Assembly (NCBI RefSeq): GCF_003323745.1
Contig: NZ_QOIL01000011.1
Coordinates: 124,001 to 188,000 of the forward strand
DNA from: Sphaerisporangium album
Lineage (GTDB): Bacteria; Actinomycetota; Actinomycetes; Streptosporangiales; Streptosporangiaceae
Length of the DNA: 64,000 bases
Direction of reading: 5' to 3'
Shown piece after piece: positions 35,072-43,747 of this stretch. Made by a program: the position numbers and the translations under genes. The notes under the pieces were generated by a model, which saw nothing but the letters and a program-made list of their open reading frames with translations, ran no database searches and was not told the DNA's origin. Every line of letters starts with the position of its first letter. Position 1 is the first letter of the stretch.

Positions 35072-36493
35072 ATGCGTCGTTTCGTCGGGCGGGAGCGGGA
35101 GCTGAACGTGCTCCGCAACGCCTTCCAAGCGGTTCACGATGCCGCCGGGTCGGCCAGACCAGGTCAATGCATCCTCATGCGGGGAAGGCGGCGGGTCGGC
35201 AAGTCGAGCCTCGTCGAGGAGTTCCTCCGGCGCACCGAGACGCCGAACCTCTTCTTCACCGCGGCGGGCGGTACGGCAGAGGACGAACTGACGGAGCTGC
35301 TCGACGCCGTCGCCAGATCCACGCTGCCGGAGCGGGGACTGTTCTCGGAGGAGACCCCGGAGCAGTGGAATGCGGCATTCAGGCTGCTTGCGGCGATCCT
35401 GCCCGATGACAGCCCGAGCGTGGTCGTCATCGATGAGGTTCCGTATCTCATGGACCGCATCGACGCCTTCGAGGGCATGCTCCAGCGGGCATGGGACCGC
35501 CTGCTCAGCCGCAAGCCGGTACTTCTCCTCCTGGTCGGATCCGACCTGTCGATGATGGAGGCGCTGAACAGCTACGACCGACCCTTCCATCAGCGGGGCC
35601 GGGAAATGGTCGTGGGGCCGCTGACCCCGGCCGACATCGGCGAGATGCTCGGCCTTCCGCCGGCGGCCGCCTTCGACGCCGCCCTGATCACGGGCGGTCT
35701 CCCGCTGATCTGCGCGGAGTGGCGGGCCGGAGCGGACGTCTGGGAGTTCCTTCGCGACTCGCTGGACAACCCCATCTCGGCGCTGCTGGTCTCCGCAGAG
35801 CGCTCACTGGCCGCCGAGTTTCCACCGCAGGCGATGAGCAGGGAAGTCCTGCGGGCCATCGGTACCGGGGAGCGCACCTTCACCAACATCGCGCGCGCCG
35901 CCGGCGGCATCGCTCACACCAGTCTCACCCGAGCCACGGATGTCCTGACCGAGAAACGGGTGGTGGCAGCCGAGTTGCCGCTCTCACTGCGGCCGTCGAA
36001 GGAACGGCGCTACCGGGTGGCCGATCCTTACCTGCGGTTCTGGCTCGCGTTTCTGGATCCGCACATGGCGGAGATCGAGCGGATGCGGGGAGATCTCACT
36101 CTGAGCCGGATCAAGGAGCAGTGGACGGCCTGGCGGGGCCGCGCGATCGAGCCCCTCGTCCGGGAATCACTCGCCCGTCTCCTGCCGGACGGGCTCCTAC
36201 CCGCCACCCCGGCGATCGGCGGGTACTGGACCCGTAGCAATGACGTCGAAATCGACCTAGTGGGCGCCGACCGACAACCGGTGGCCAAGCAGTTGCTCTT
36301 CCTCGGCTCGATCAAGTGGCTGGAGAACTCCACGTTCGACAGCCACGACCTGGCCGCGCTGCAGAAGCACCGGGCGGCGATCACCGACGAGCCGGTACCG
36401 CTCGTGGCGGTCTCCCGCAACGGGATCAGCTGTTCCGGGCTCCAAGCGGCGTACGGTCCCGAGGAACTGCTCAGCGCCTGGCGCAGCGCGTGA
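35072..36493 (+). CDS. AAA-type NTPase with DUF234-like C-terminal nuclease-fold region
   Basis: I start at ATG 35072 (473 residues); GTG 35066 and an earlier ATG at 35018 are open alternatives, but the latter would translate through the inverted repeat. The N-terminal RRFVGRERELNVLRNAF is typical of archaeal-type ATPases. Walker A is GRRRVGKS near residue 37 and Walker B VVVIDEVPYLM near 118. A winged-helix-like middle precedes a C-terminal region with VADPYLRFWLAFL and DVEIDLVGAD, resembling the DUF234 PD-(D/E)XK-like end of this family. Such NTPases are often on mobile or accessory DNA and their task is unsettled. Gene scraps on its 3' side suggest it was inserted here. Confidence 0.85.
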   Translation: MRRFVGRERELNVLRNAFQAVHDAAGSARPGQCILMRGRRRVGKSSLVEEFLRRTETPNLFFTAAGGTAEDELTELLDAVARSTLPERGLFSEETPEQWNAAFRLLAAILPDDSPSVVVIDEVPYLMDRIDAFEGMLQRAWDRLLSRKPVLLLLVGSDLSMMEALNSYDRPFHQRGREMVVGPLTPADIGEMLGLPPAAAFDAALITGGLPLICAEWRAGADVWEFLRDSLDNPISALLVSAERSLAAEFPPQAMSREVLRAIGTGERTFTNIARAAGGIAHTSLTRATDVLTEKRVVAAELPLSLRPSKERRYRVADPYLRFWLAFLDPHMAEIERMRGDLTLSRIKEQWTAWRGRAIEPLVRESLARLLPDGLLPATPAIGGYWTRSNDVEIDLVGADRQPVAKQLLFLGSIKWLENSTFDSHDLAALQKHRAAITDEPVPLVAVSRNGISCSGLQAAYGPEELLSAWRSA

Positions 36494-36605
36494 GCAGGGG
36501 TATTCCGTCGGCTTGGGCGACATGCAAGGGGAAGCTGATGGCTGGGGCGCCGTAGTAGAGCCCGGCGTGGTCGGCCGTGCTGAGGGGGTCGCTGGTGGCG
36601 GGGGA
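36471..36605 (-). pseudogene. Fragment of lanthionine synthetase C-like gene
   Basis: The minus-strand frame reads SDPLSTADHAGLYYGAPAISF and PLHVAQADG, which resembles the N-terminal part of actinobacterial lanthionine synthetase C-family proteins (DHAGLYYGAPAxAFALH). It has neither a start nor the remaining several hundred residues. Similarity fades where the AAA NTPase gene ends on the other strand. I read it as a remnant broken by insertion or deletion. The match rests on memory of the family. Confidence 0.45.
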
Positions 36606-36634
36606 GGCACTGGCCGCCTGCCGAGGACAGGCTC

Positions 36635-37259
36635 TCACGACTCGGAGTTGTCCGCTGGCACGATGTAGCAGGTGAGCGTCGAGTCCAGCCATTCCTTGTC
36701 GATCTCCCGGCCGACCATCCTGCCGATGGCGACCAGCGCGGAGGTGAAAACTCTCGTGCGGTTCGACCATGGGTTCGCCGGGCTTCCGCTCGTCTATGTT
36801 GAAGCGCAGGCCGTGCAGGTAAGGATCGAGCGCGTCCGGGTCGCGACCTGACCGGTCGCTCGTGTCGAAGATATCGAGGACGGTGATCAGCTCGCCGTCC
36901 CTGGCGTATTTCAGCGTGTTGTCGTCGTGGCTATCCCAGCTGATTCCCAGTGTCCGCCTGTTGTTCTCCGATAAGGCGGATAGCGCTTCGTCTTCGGTAC
37001 AGCGGTGGTCGCCGATGAGCACGACCCAGGCGCTGATCGTCCCCACGAGCAAGCCGCTGTCCTCGTCACCGCTTCCGTCGGAGCCGGGCCCCCACCCGAC
37101 GAAGGTGGCCGGCGTGGCGGTGTCCGGGTCGGCGCTCAGGAGAAGAACGGCTTCCTCGACGGCGATGCCTTCGCACCACACGGCGTAGAACCGCCACATC
37201 GAAACATCGCTGTCGTCATAGGAGCTCAGCAGGTCGTACAGCCTTTCGGCCGGCTTCAT
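36635..37259 (-). pseudogene. DUF6461-like gene with a single-base frameshift
   Basis: From ATG 37259 the frame encodes a DUF6461-type protein for about 155 residues (WRFYAVWCEGIAVEEAVLLL, TISAWVVLIGDH, NRRTLGISWDSHDDNTLKYA, LDPYLHGLRFNID). Near 36775-36805 the coding signal jumps by one base: the other frame continues sensibly with ANPWSNRTRVFTSALVAIG, GREIDKEWLDSTL, TCYIVPADNSES and a TGA at 36635-36637. Without the shift the frame runs through nonsense to 36471. A real mutation, a sequencing error or programmed shifting are all possible; no slippery heptamer is evident. The function of DUF6461 proteins is unknown. Confidence 0.7.
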
Positions 37260-37416
37260 GCCTATGGCCTCCTGGATAGATGACAGCTCAGTCGGCCGAG
37301 TCGGCCCCCAAAGCCATATCCAGCGGCCAGAGGCTGGACGTCTCTGAGCCTCACGTGTGCTTGAACTCCCACCGTGACACGCTCGGTCTGTCAGTGACCG
37401 GTTACACGATGCGTGA

Positions 37417-39276
37417 TCAGGCAGTGAGCTGGGCGTCCAGGCGGTAGCCGTCGACGGTGACGTAGACCGAGTCGCCTGGGCGGGCGTTGAGGCGCATCAG
37501 GACCGGTTGCAGGGAGTCGAAGACGGGCTGGCGGTCGCGCCAGACCAGGACCACCGCGTTGTCGCCGGGGCCGGTGACCGACAGCAGCGTGCCGGGGCGC
37601 ATGCCGAGCTGGGTGGCGTACCCCTCCGGCACGGGCACCGGCTCGCCACGCAGGTGCTCGCTGGTGACGTCGATGCGCTGCCAGCGGCGCGGGTCGGAGG
37701 ACGGGCTCGGCAGCGGCGGCGCGTGGGTCGCGGCGCGCGGCTCGGGGACCAGGTGGGGTCTCGGCGGGCCGGACAGCGCCGTGAGCGCGGCCAGGGCGGC
37801 CTGGGCGTCCGGCAGGTTGCCGGACACGGACGGGACGGGCACGCCGCCGCGCATCTGGTGCCCGTTGGCGCCGGGCGTGCGGCGGGGGAGCGGCGCGAAG
37901 CCGCCCGTCGCCGTGAGGTCGGGCGGCGGGACCGCGGCCTTCGGCAGGGCGTCGATCCACGCCTGGGCCGAGTGGGCGCGGATCCCGACCTGCGCCAGCA
38001 GCTCGACGGCGTCCTCGCCGGAGGTCTTGTCGCCGAGCATCTGCGCGGTGCGCTCCCGCAGCCGGGTCAGGTCGCCGACGACCAGCCAGCCGTCCTGGAG
38101 GCGGCGGTCGCGCATGAGCGCGACCAGCACCCGCCACAGGGGGGTGCCGAGCGAGGGGACCTCGATCGGGTGCGCGGGGTCGGCGCCGATCAGCTGCTCC
38201 TCGGTGGCCGCGTTGCCGAGCCACTCGGTGAGCCGGAACAGGTGGCCGGTGACGGCGGTGGACTCCGGCGAGCGCAGCCAGTGCAGCACGCGTTCCTCGG
38301 CGGCGCGCTGCGCCTGGGAGAGCATGTCACGGTCGACGTGCAGCTCGTGGGCCAGCCTGCGCAGGCTGACGGGCTCCTCGGCGAACAGCCGCTCGATCGC
38401 CACGGCCCGCTCGAGCGGGGTCCACTCGCGGAAGACCGCGTCGACGAGCCGGACGAGCGGGTTGTCCGAGACGGGCGGTGAGGGCGGGAGGGCGGGTTGC
38501 GCGGCCGCCTGCGGCGCGTACGGGGCCTGCGGCGCGCCGTTCGCCCCGGCGGCCGGAGCCTGGACCGGGTGCGGGCCGGTCGGCTGCGCGGGGTAGGGCC
38601 CGGTCGTCTGGGCGGGGTGTGGGCCGGTCGGCGGCGTCCGGGCCCCGGCGGGCAGCGCGGGCTGGGGCCCGGTCGGCTGCGCCGGGTAGGGGCCGGTCGG
38701 CTGCGCGGGGTAGGAGCCGGTCGTCTGGGCGGGGTGCGGGCCGGTCGGCGGCGTCCGGGGCCCGGCGGGCAGCGCGGGCTGGGGCCCGGTCCGCTGCGCG
38801 GGATGGGGGCCCGTCGGCGGGCCCGCGGCGGCGGGGACCTGCGGCGACACGGCGGGGACCCGGCCGAGCACCTCGCGGAACATCGCCGTGATGATGACCT
38901 CGGGCGAGGCGGGGGCCGACGGGACCCGCAGGTCCGCGGCGGTGAGCCTGCGCAGCCGCTGCCATCCGCCCATGCCGCTGATGGCCGAGCGCGCGGGCTC
39001 CGGCCAGCCGGGCAGGGCCGGGTCGACCTTGTGGACCTGCAGCGCGGGCAGCACGTCCATCAGCGCCAAATGCTCCCAGCGGCTGACCGCCAGCCGCGAG
39101 AGGCGGTCGCAGAGCCACTCGACACCGGTCGTGCCGAGGGCGCGACCGAGAGCGACCGACGCCCACCAGCCCCCAGGAAGCCGGGGGTCGGCGAGAACTT
39201 CGGCGATCTGCTGAGGCCGGCTCCAGCGCAGAACCGGTACCAGATCACTCAGGCAGATCATTGAATCGGCGTCCAT
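37417..39276 (-). CDS. Large protein of unknown function with Pro/Gly repeat and sigma-like HTH segment
   Basis: The 619-residue protein starts at ATG 39276 after GGGAGG. I do not recognise a named family. Residues 1-145 are helical and Trp-rich (LVPVLRWSRPQQIAEVLADPR, VEWLCDRLSRLAVSRWEHL). Residues about 150-260 are repeats of PTGPxPAQ and PALPAG. Residues about 270-330 (FREWTPLERAVAIERLF, SLRRLAHELHVDRDMLSQ) look like a sigma-region-4 type helix-turn-helix. After a helical part comes a second disordered stretch (about 430-535). The final 80 residues are beta-rich (GMRPGTLLSVTG, LNARPGDSVYVTVDG). DNA binding or regulation is conceivable but unproven. It stands alone on the minus strand. Confidence 0.75.
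   Translation of the reverse strand: MDADSMICLSDLVPVLRWSRPQQIAEVLADPRLPGGWWASVALGRALGTTGVEWLCDRLSRLAVSRWEHLALMDVLPALQVHKVDPALPGWPEPARSAISGMGGWQRLRRLTAADLRVPSAPASPEVIITAMFREVLGRVPAVSPQVPAAAGPPTGPHPAQRTGPQPALPAGPRTPPTGPHPAQTTGSYPAQPTGPYPAQPTGPQPALPAGARTPPTGPHPAQTTGPYPAQPTGPHPVQAPAAGANGAPQAPYAPQAAAQPALPPSPPVSDNPLVRLVDAVFREWTPLERAVAIERLFAEEPVSLRRLAHELHVDRDMLSQAQRAAEERVLHWLRSPESTAVTGHLFRLTEWLGNAATEEQLIGADPAHPIEVPSLGTPLWRVLVALMRDRRLQDGWLVVGDLTRLRERTAQMLGDKTSGEDAVELLAQVGIRAHSAQAWIDALPKAAVPPPDLTATGGFAPLPRRTPGANGHQMRGGVPVPSVSGNLPDAQAALAALTALSGPPRPHLVPEPRAATHAPPLPSPSSDPRRWQRIDVTSEHLRGEPVPVPEGYATQLGMRPGTLLSVTGPGDNAVVLVWRDRQPVFDSLQPVLMRLNARPGDSVYVTVDGYRLDAQLTA
38530..38830 (-). repeat. Degenerate tandem repeats encoding Pro-Thr-Gly-Pro units
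   Basis: Units of about 24-27 bp built around GGGCCGGTCGGCTGCGCGGGGTA-like sequence, and a larger duplicated block of about 100 bp, repeat within the unknown-function gene. They encode PTGPxPAQ/PALPAG repeats and are a likely site of length change. Confidence 0.7.
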
Positions 39277-39354
39277 CGGCTGACCGCATCCTCCCGAGTG
39301 TGACGCATGTTGCTAATGGTGCAGCTTACGCCGGAGGCTATCAATTAGCGCCAT

Positions 39355-40296
39355 CTAGGGAGAACATAGCGGCTCACTGACTCCCGGGCCCGCCGGTGCG
39401 CGGATCCCGCCCGTCCCGCCGGGCCTCCCGCCGAGCCCGGCGACCGCCCGCGCGCCCGCCAGACAGCCCGCTTCCAGGGCGGACTCCGCTGAGTGACCGT
39501 CCAGGAGCGCGGTGAGGTACCCGGCGGCGAACGCGTCCCCGGCACCCGTGGAGTCCACGGCCCGCGGTGCCGCGGCGCGGGCCCGGTGCGTGACGCGGCC
39601 GTCCACCGCCAGCAGGGCGCCGTCCGGCCCCAGCTTCACCACGGCGGTGCCGTAGCGGGCGCTGAGGGCGGACGCGGCCCGCTCCGGCTCGCGCTCGCCG
39701 GTGAGCAGCAGGGCCTCGTCCCGGTTGGGGAAGACGAGCGAGGCGGCGCGGGTCTCGGCCAGGAACCGCTCGACGCCGAAGCCCGTCAGGGGCCCGGTGG
39801 AGGCCGGGTCGACGCTGATCCGCAGGCCGCGGCCGAGTGCGGCCCCCACGGCCGTCCTGAACAGCGCGAGGCCCGGTTCGGCGAACAGCGTGTACCCCGA
39901 GACGTGCAGGTGGGTCACGCCGTCGAGCAGGCCGTCGTCCCAGTCGGCGGGCCCGATGCGGCCGCCCGCGCCCCGGTTGGTGAGCATGGAACGCTCCCCG
40001 GTGGCGTCCACCATGGCGATGACGACCGCCGTCGGATGGCCGGGATCGACCTGGACGTGCGGGCGCACCCCCGCGCCGCGCAGCTCGGCGACGTGCCAGG
40101 GGCCGGTGTCGTACCCGACGCGGGTCAGGATGCGCGCGTCCGCGCCCAGGTGGGCGGCCCAGGCGGCGGTGTTGGCCCCCGAGCCGCCCGGCCGCACGAC
40201 GATGTCGGCGGCGGTGTCGGTCCCGGGGGCCACCGGCGCGTGGTGGACCGCTACAACGTCGGTGACCGCGTCGCCGATGACGAGCAGGCCGGCCAC
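39355..40296 (-). CDS. PfkB-family sugar kinase, probable pseudouridine kinase
   Basis: The 313-residue ribokinase-fold protein starts at GTG 40296, directly after the psuG stop. The N-terminal VRPGGSGANTAAWAAHLG holds the substrate-binding GG, and DSTGAGDAFAAGYL near residue 250 holds the catalytic Asp and anion hole. Because it is co-transcribed with pseudouridine-5'-phosphate glycosidase, the likely reaction is phosphorylation of pseudouridine to the 5'-phosphate, but the sequence alone does not exclude another nucleoside or sugar. The C-terminal 20 residues are Gly/Pro-rich. Confidence 0.88.
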   Translation of the reverse strand: MAGLLVIGDAVTDVVAVHHAPVAPGTDTAADIVVRPGGSGANTAAWAAHLGADARILTRVGYDTGPWHVAELRGAGVRPHVQVDPGHPTAVVIAMVDATGERSMLTNRGAGGRIGPADWDDGLLDGVTHLHVSGYTLFAEPGLALFRTAVGAALGRGLRISVDPASTGPLTGFGVERFLAETRAASLVFPNRDEALLLTGEREPERAASALSARYGTAVVKLGPDGALLAVDGRVTHRARAAAPRAVDSTGAGDAFAAGYLTALLDGHSAESALEAGCLAGARAVAGLGGRPGGTGGIRAPAGPGVSEPLCSP

Positions 40297-41232
40297 TCAG
40301 CTCTCCGGACCGGTCCAGGCGGCGGCGATGGCCCCGGCTAGGCGGGTGTTGCCGCGCACGGCGGCCAGGTTGGCCTCCAGCGAGGCGCCGCCGGTGCCCC
40401 GCACGAGGTAGTCCAGCAGGAAGGGGGTGATCGCCTGCCCGGCGATCCCCTCGCGCGCGGCGGCGTCGAGCGCCTCGGCCAGCACGCGGTCGTGCAGGGC
40501 GGGGTCGAGCTGCTCGTCCTCGGGGACGGGGTTGGCGACGATCAGCGCGGTCTCGGGCCCGCCGAGGCGGTCCTGCGCGCGCATCACCGCGGCGGCGTCC
40601 TCGGGGTTCTCCAGCCGCCAGTCGACCGGCAGCCCGGAGCTGTGGAGGTAGAAGCCGGGGAAGGCGTCCGTGCGGTACCCGGCGACGGTCACGCCGCGCG
40701 TCTCCAGCCGCTGGAGCGTGGCCGGCACGTCCAGGATCGACTTCACGCCCGCGCACACGATCGTGATCCTGGTCTTGGCGAGCATGTCCAGGTCGGCGGA
40801 CTCGTCCTGGTCGGCCGTCCACTCGCGGTGGACGCCGCCGAGGCCGCCCGTGGCGAACACCCGGATCCCGGCGCGCGCCGCGAGGAACGCGGTGGCCGAG
40901 ACGGTGGTGGCCCCGCTCGCGCCGAGCGCGGCGGCGACGGGCAGGTCGCGGAAGCCCAGCTTGCGCAGGTCCGGCTCGGTGGCGACGCGTTCCAGCATGT
41001 CCTTGTCCAGGCCGACCCGGGCCACCCCGTCGAGCACGGCGATGGTCGCGGGGACGGCGCCGGCCTCGCGGACCAGCTCCTCCAGTTCGATCGCGACGCG
41101 CAGGTTGCGGGGGCGGGGCAGGCCGTGGGAGATGATCGTCGTCTCCAGCGCCACCACGGGGGCGCCCGTGGCCAGGGCCTCGGAAACCTCCTCGGACGTC
41201 CGGATCGCCGCGCCGGGGCCGGTCAGTCGCAT
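40297..41232 (-). CDS. psuG: Pseudouridine-5'-phosphate glycosidase
   Basis: The start is ATG 41232 (311 residues). The PsuG signature ALETTIISHGLPRP begins at residue 28 with Glu30, and VCAGVKSILDVPATLQRLE carries the conserved Lys; GVHREWTADQDESADL and FPGFYLHSSG are also characteristic. The enzyme cleaves pseudouridine 5'-phosphate to uracil and ribose 5-phosphate. With the adjacent kinase this makes a complete route for pseudouridine salvage from RNA turnover. A 7-bp inverted repeat lies 33 bp upstream of the start. Confidence 0.96.
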   Translation of the reverse strand: MRLTGPGAAIRTSEEVSEALATGAPVVALETTIISHGLPRPRNLRVAIELEELVREAGAVPATIAVLDGVARVGLDKDMLERVATEPDLRKLGFRDLPVAAALGASGATTVSATAFLAARAGIRVFATGGLGGVHREWTADQDESADLDMLAKTRITIVCAGVKSILDVPATLQRLETRGVTVAGYRTDAFPGFYLHSSGLPVDWRLENPEDAAAVMRAQDRLGGPETALIVANPVPEDEQLDPALHDRVLAEALDAAAREGIAGQAITPFLLDYLVRGTGGASLEANLAAVRGNTRLAGAIAAAWTGPES

Positions 41233-41264
41233 GCTCGCTCTCGGTCCTCTCCGTATGTACGCTC

Positions 41265-41284
41265 CCAGGGAGATTGTTCCCTGG
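41265..41284. promoter_or_regulatory. Perfect 7-bp inverted repeat between psuG and FAD oxidoreductase
   Basis: CCAGGGA (41265-41271) and TCCCTGG (41278-41284) flank GATTGT in the 93-bp divergent gap. The site is well placed to control both genes. The binding protein is not encoded nearby. Confidence 0.5.
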
Positions 41285-41325
41285 TGTGCCATCTCACCGT
41301 ACTGTCCGGGTTAGGGGGCTTTGTT

Positions 41326-42870
41326 ATGAGACCGTCGCAGTACGACGCCGTCATCGTCGGGGCCGGGCACAACGGCCTGGTGGCCGCGGCCTACCTGGCG
41401 CGCGCCGGCCGCCGCGTGCTGGTGCTGGAACGCCTGCCGTACGCCGGAGGCCTCGCCGTCTCCGCCCGCGCGTTCCCCGGGGTGGACGCCCGGCTGTCGC
41501 GCTACTCCTACCTCGTCAGCCTGCTGCCCGGCAAGGTCGTCGCCGATCTCGGTCTCGCCCTCGACCTGCGGCGGCGGCGCTACGCCTCCTACACCCCCGT
41601 CGGCGACACCGGGCTGCTCGTCGACAACGGCGACGCCGCCCGCACCGCCGCGTCCTTCGCCAACGTGACCGGCGGCGCCGAAGACCTCGCGGCCTGGGAC
41701 CGCTTCTACGCGATGACCGCCCGCGTCGCCCGCCGCCTGGCCCCGACCCTGCTGGAGCCCCTGCGCGACCGGGCGGCCGTGCGCGACGAGGTCGTCGCCG
41801 ACGAGGAGGCCTGGCGCGACCTGTTCGAGCGGCCCATCGGCGAGGTCGTGGACGAGCGGTTCGCCGACGACACCGTACGCGGGGTGGTGCTGACCGACGC
41901 CCTGATCGGCACCTTCGCCGACCCGTCCGCGGACCTGCTCGCCAACCGCTGCTTCCTCTACCACGTCGTGGGGGACGGCACGGGAGACTGGAACGTCCCC
42001 GTGGGCGGCATGGGCGCGGTCAGCGGCGCGCTCGCCGAGGCCGCGGCCCGGTACGGCGCGGAGATCAGGACCGGGACGGAGGTGCTGGCCGTCGACCCCG
42101 GCGGGGAGGTCGTCTTCCGGGACGGGGCGGGCGCCGAGCACACCGTGACGGGCGGCCACGTGCTGGTCAACGCCTCGCCGGTCATCCTGGCCCGGCTGCT
42201 CGGCGAGGGCGGCGCGCCGGACCCGGAGGGGGCGCAGCTCAAGGTCAACATGGTGCTCGCGCGGATGCCCCGGCTGAACGACCCGTTCGTGGACCCGGCC
42301 GAGGCGTTCAGCGGCACGTTCCACATCAACGAGGGGAGCGCGGCGCTCGCGCGGGCGTACGCGCAGGCCGCGGCGGGGAGCATCCCCACGCTGCCGCCGG
42401 CCGAGGTGTACTGCCACTCGCTGACCGACCCGTCGATCCTCGGGCCGTCGCTGCGGGAGGCCGGGGCGCAGACGATGACGCTGTTCGGGCTGCACATGCC
42501 CGCCCGCCTTTTCCGGGAAAATCCGGATAAGGCGCGTGAGGAGGCGCTGGCCGCCACCCTCGCCTCCGTCAACAGCGTCCTCGCCGAGCCCATTGAGGAC
42601 TGCCTGCTGCGCGCCCCGGACGGATCGCCGTGCCTGGAGGTCAAAACCCCCGTCGACCTGGAGAACGAGGCCGGCCTGCCCGGCGGCCACATCTTCCACC
42701 GGGACCTGTCCTGGCCCTTCGCCGAGGACCCGGGAGAGGCCGGGCGGTGGGGCGTCGAGACCGCCCACCCGCGCGTCCTGCTGTGCGGGGCGGGCGCCAG
42801 GCGCGGCGGCGGCGTCAGCGGCATCCCCGGGCACAACGCGGCCATGGCCGTCCTGGAGGCCACCTCCTGA
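41326..42870 (+). CDS. FAD-dependent oxidoreductase of the phytoene-desaturase-like group
   Basis: ATG 41326 is the natural start because the dinucleotide-binding motif [22 protein letters not shown] follows at once. The 514-residue protein matches the all-trans-retinol-saturase/phytoene-desaturase-like NAD(P)/FAD oxidoreductases: [44 protein letters not shown], and a C-terminal [23 protein letters not shown] for FAD. The enzyme should oxidise or reduce a hydrophobic substrate. No carotenoid genes are near, so its pathway is open. It is divergent from the pseudouridine genes. Confidence 0.9.
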   Translation: MRPSQYDAVIVGAGHNGLVAAAYLARAGRRVLVLERLPYAGGLAVSARAFPGVDARLSRYSYLVSLLPGKVVADLGLALDLRRRRYASYTPVGDTGLLVDNGDAARTAASFANVTGGAEDLAAWDRFYAMTARVARRLAPTLLEPLRDRAAVRDEVVADEEAWRDLFERPIGEVVDERFADDTVRGVVLTDALIGTFADPSADLLANRCFLYHVVGDGTGDWNVPVGGMGAVSGALAEAAARYGAEIRTGTEVLAVDPGGEVVFRDGAGAEHTVTGGHVLVNASPVILARLLGEGGAPDPEGAQLKVNMVLARMPRLNDPFVDPAEAFSGTFHINEGSAALARAYAQAAAGSIPTLPPAEVYCHSLTDPSILGPSLREAGAQTMTLFGLHMPARLFRENPDKAREEALAATLASVNSVLAEPIEDCLLRAPDGSPCLEVKTPVDLENEAGLPGGHIFHRDLSWPFAEDPGEAGRWGVETAHPRVLLCGAGARRGGGVSGIPGHNAAMAVLEATS

Positions 42871-42962
42871 GGGTTTCGCGCCCCCCGCCGCGCCCCCCGC
42901 CGCGCCCCTGGTGGATCCTGGCCGATCGCCGGGTGAGGGCGAGCGGGCGCCTTTTCATCGCG

Positions 42963-42989
42963 TTCTCATGGTCCTTAACGGGCTTCTCA
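42963..42989 (+). promoter_or_regulatory. TTCTCA direct repeats before the two-component operon
   Basis: TTCTCA occurs at 42963-42968 and 42984-42989, 21 bp apart, 24-50 bp before the response-regulator start. OmpR-family regulators bind direct repeats with such spacing. A third TTCTCA sits at 45114-45119 before the glycosyltransferase genes. Confidence 0.45.
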
Positions 42990-43012
42990 CGATTCGCGGC
43001 TACCGTGGGCCG

Positions 43013-43747
43013 GTGAGCACCTCCGACCTCCGTGATCTCCAGGATCCCGCCCGCCGGGACGCCGTCCGCGTGCTGGTGGTGGACGACGAGCCCGCCCTGC
43101 GCGAGGCCCTGCACAGCAGCCTCACCTTCGAGGGGTACGACGTCACCCTCGCCAAGGACGGCGCCGAGGCCCTGGAGACGCTCGCCGGCGGGTCCTACGA
43201 CCTGGTCCTGCTCGACGTCATGATGCCCCGCGTGGACGGCCTCACCGCGTGCAGGCGGCTGCGCGCGGCGGGCGAGGAGGTGCCGGTCCTCATGCTCACC
43301 GCCCGCGACGCCGTCGGCGACCGCGTCTCCGGGCTCGACGCCGGGGCCGACGACTACCTGGTCAAGCCGTTCGAGCTGGACGAGCTGTTCGCCCGCGTCC
43401 GCGCCCTGCTGCGGCGCGGCGCCAGGCGGCCCCCCGAGGAGACCGGCGTGCTCGCCTACGGCGGCCTGCGCATGGACACCGCGACCCGCGAGGTCACCCG
43501 CGATGGCCGCCCCCTGGAGCTCACCCGCACCGAATACCTGCTGCTCGAACTGTTCCTGGGCCACCCCCGGCAGGTGCTCACCCGCGAGCAGATCCTCGGC
43601 GACGTGTGGGGTTTCGACTTCGAGCCGTCCTCCAACTCGCTCGACGTCTACGTCATGTACCTGCGCCGCAAGACCGAGGCCGGAGGCGCGCCGCGCCTGA
43701 TCCACACCGTGCGCGGCGTCGGCTACACGCTGCGGACCTCCGCCTGA
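43013..43747 (+). CDS. OmpR-family response regulator
   Basis: GTG 43013 is chosen as start (244 residues); upstream sequence in frame overlaps the promoter repeats. The receiver domain has VVDDEPA near residue 22, the phospho-acceptor Asp in [13 protein letters not shown] near 65 and KPFELDEL near 118. The C-terminal OmpR winged helix has [22 protein letters not shown] and [14 protein letters not shown]. It pairs with the sensor kinase that starts within its stop codon. Glycosyltransferase genes follow, so envelope glycosylation is a plausible target. Confidence 0.95.
   Translation: MSTSDLRDLQDPARRDAVRVLVVDDEPALREALHSSLTFEGYDVTLAKDGAEALETLAGGSYDLVLLDVMMPRVDGLTACRRLRAAGEEVPVLMLTARDAVGDRVSGLDAGADDYLVKPFELDELFARVRALLRRGARRPPEETGVLAYGGLRMDTATREVTRDGRPLELTRTEYLLLELFLGHPRQVLTREQILGDVWGFDFEPSSNSLDVYVMYLRRKTEAGGAPRLIHTVRGVGYTLRTSA

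Noticed and set aside
36775-36805. Programmed frameshifting in the DUF6461-like gene
   Set aside because: No slippery heptamer followed by a strong structure is evident; mutation or sequence error is more likely.
38530-38830. Repeat block considered as a CRISPR array
   Set aside because: Units are contiguous, in coding frame, and lack unique spacers; they encode a Pro/Gly linker.
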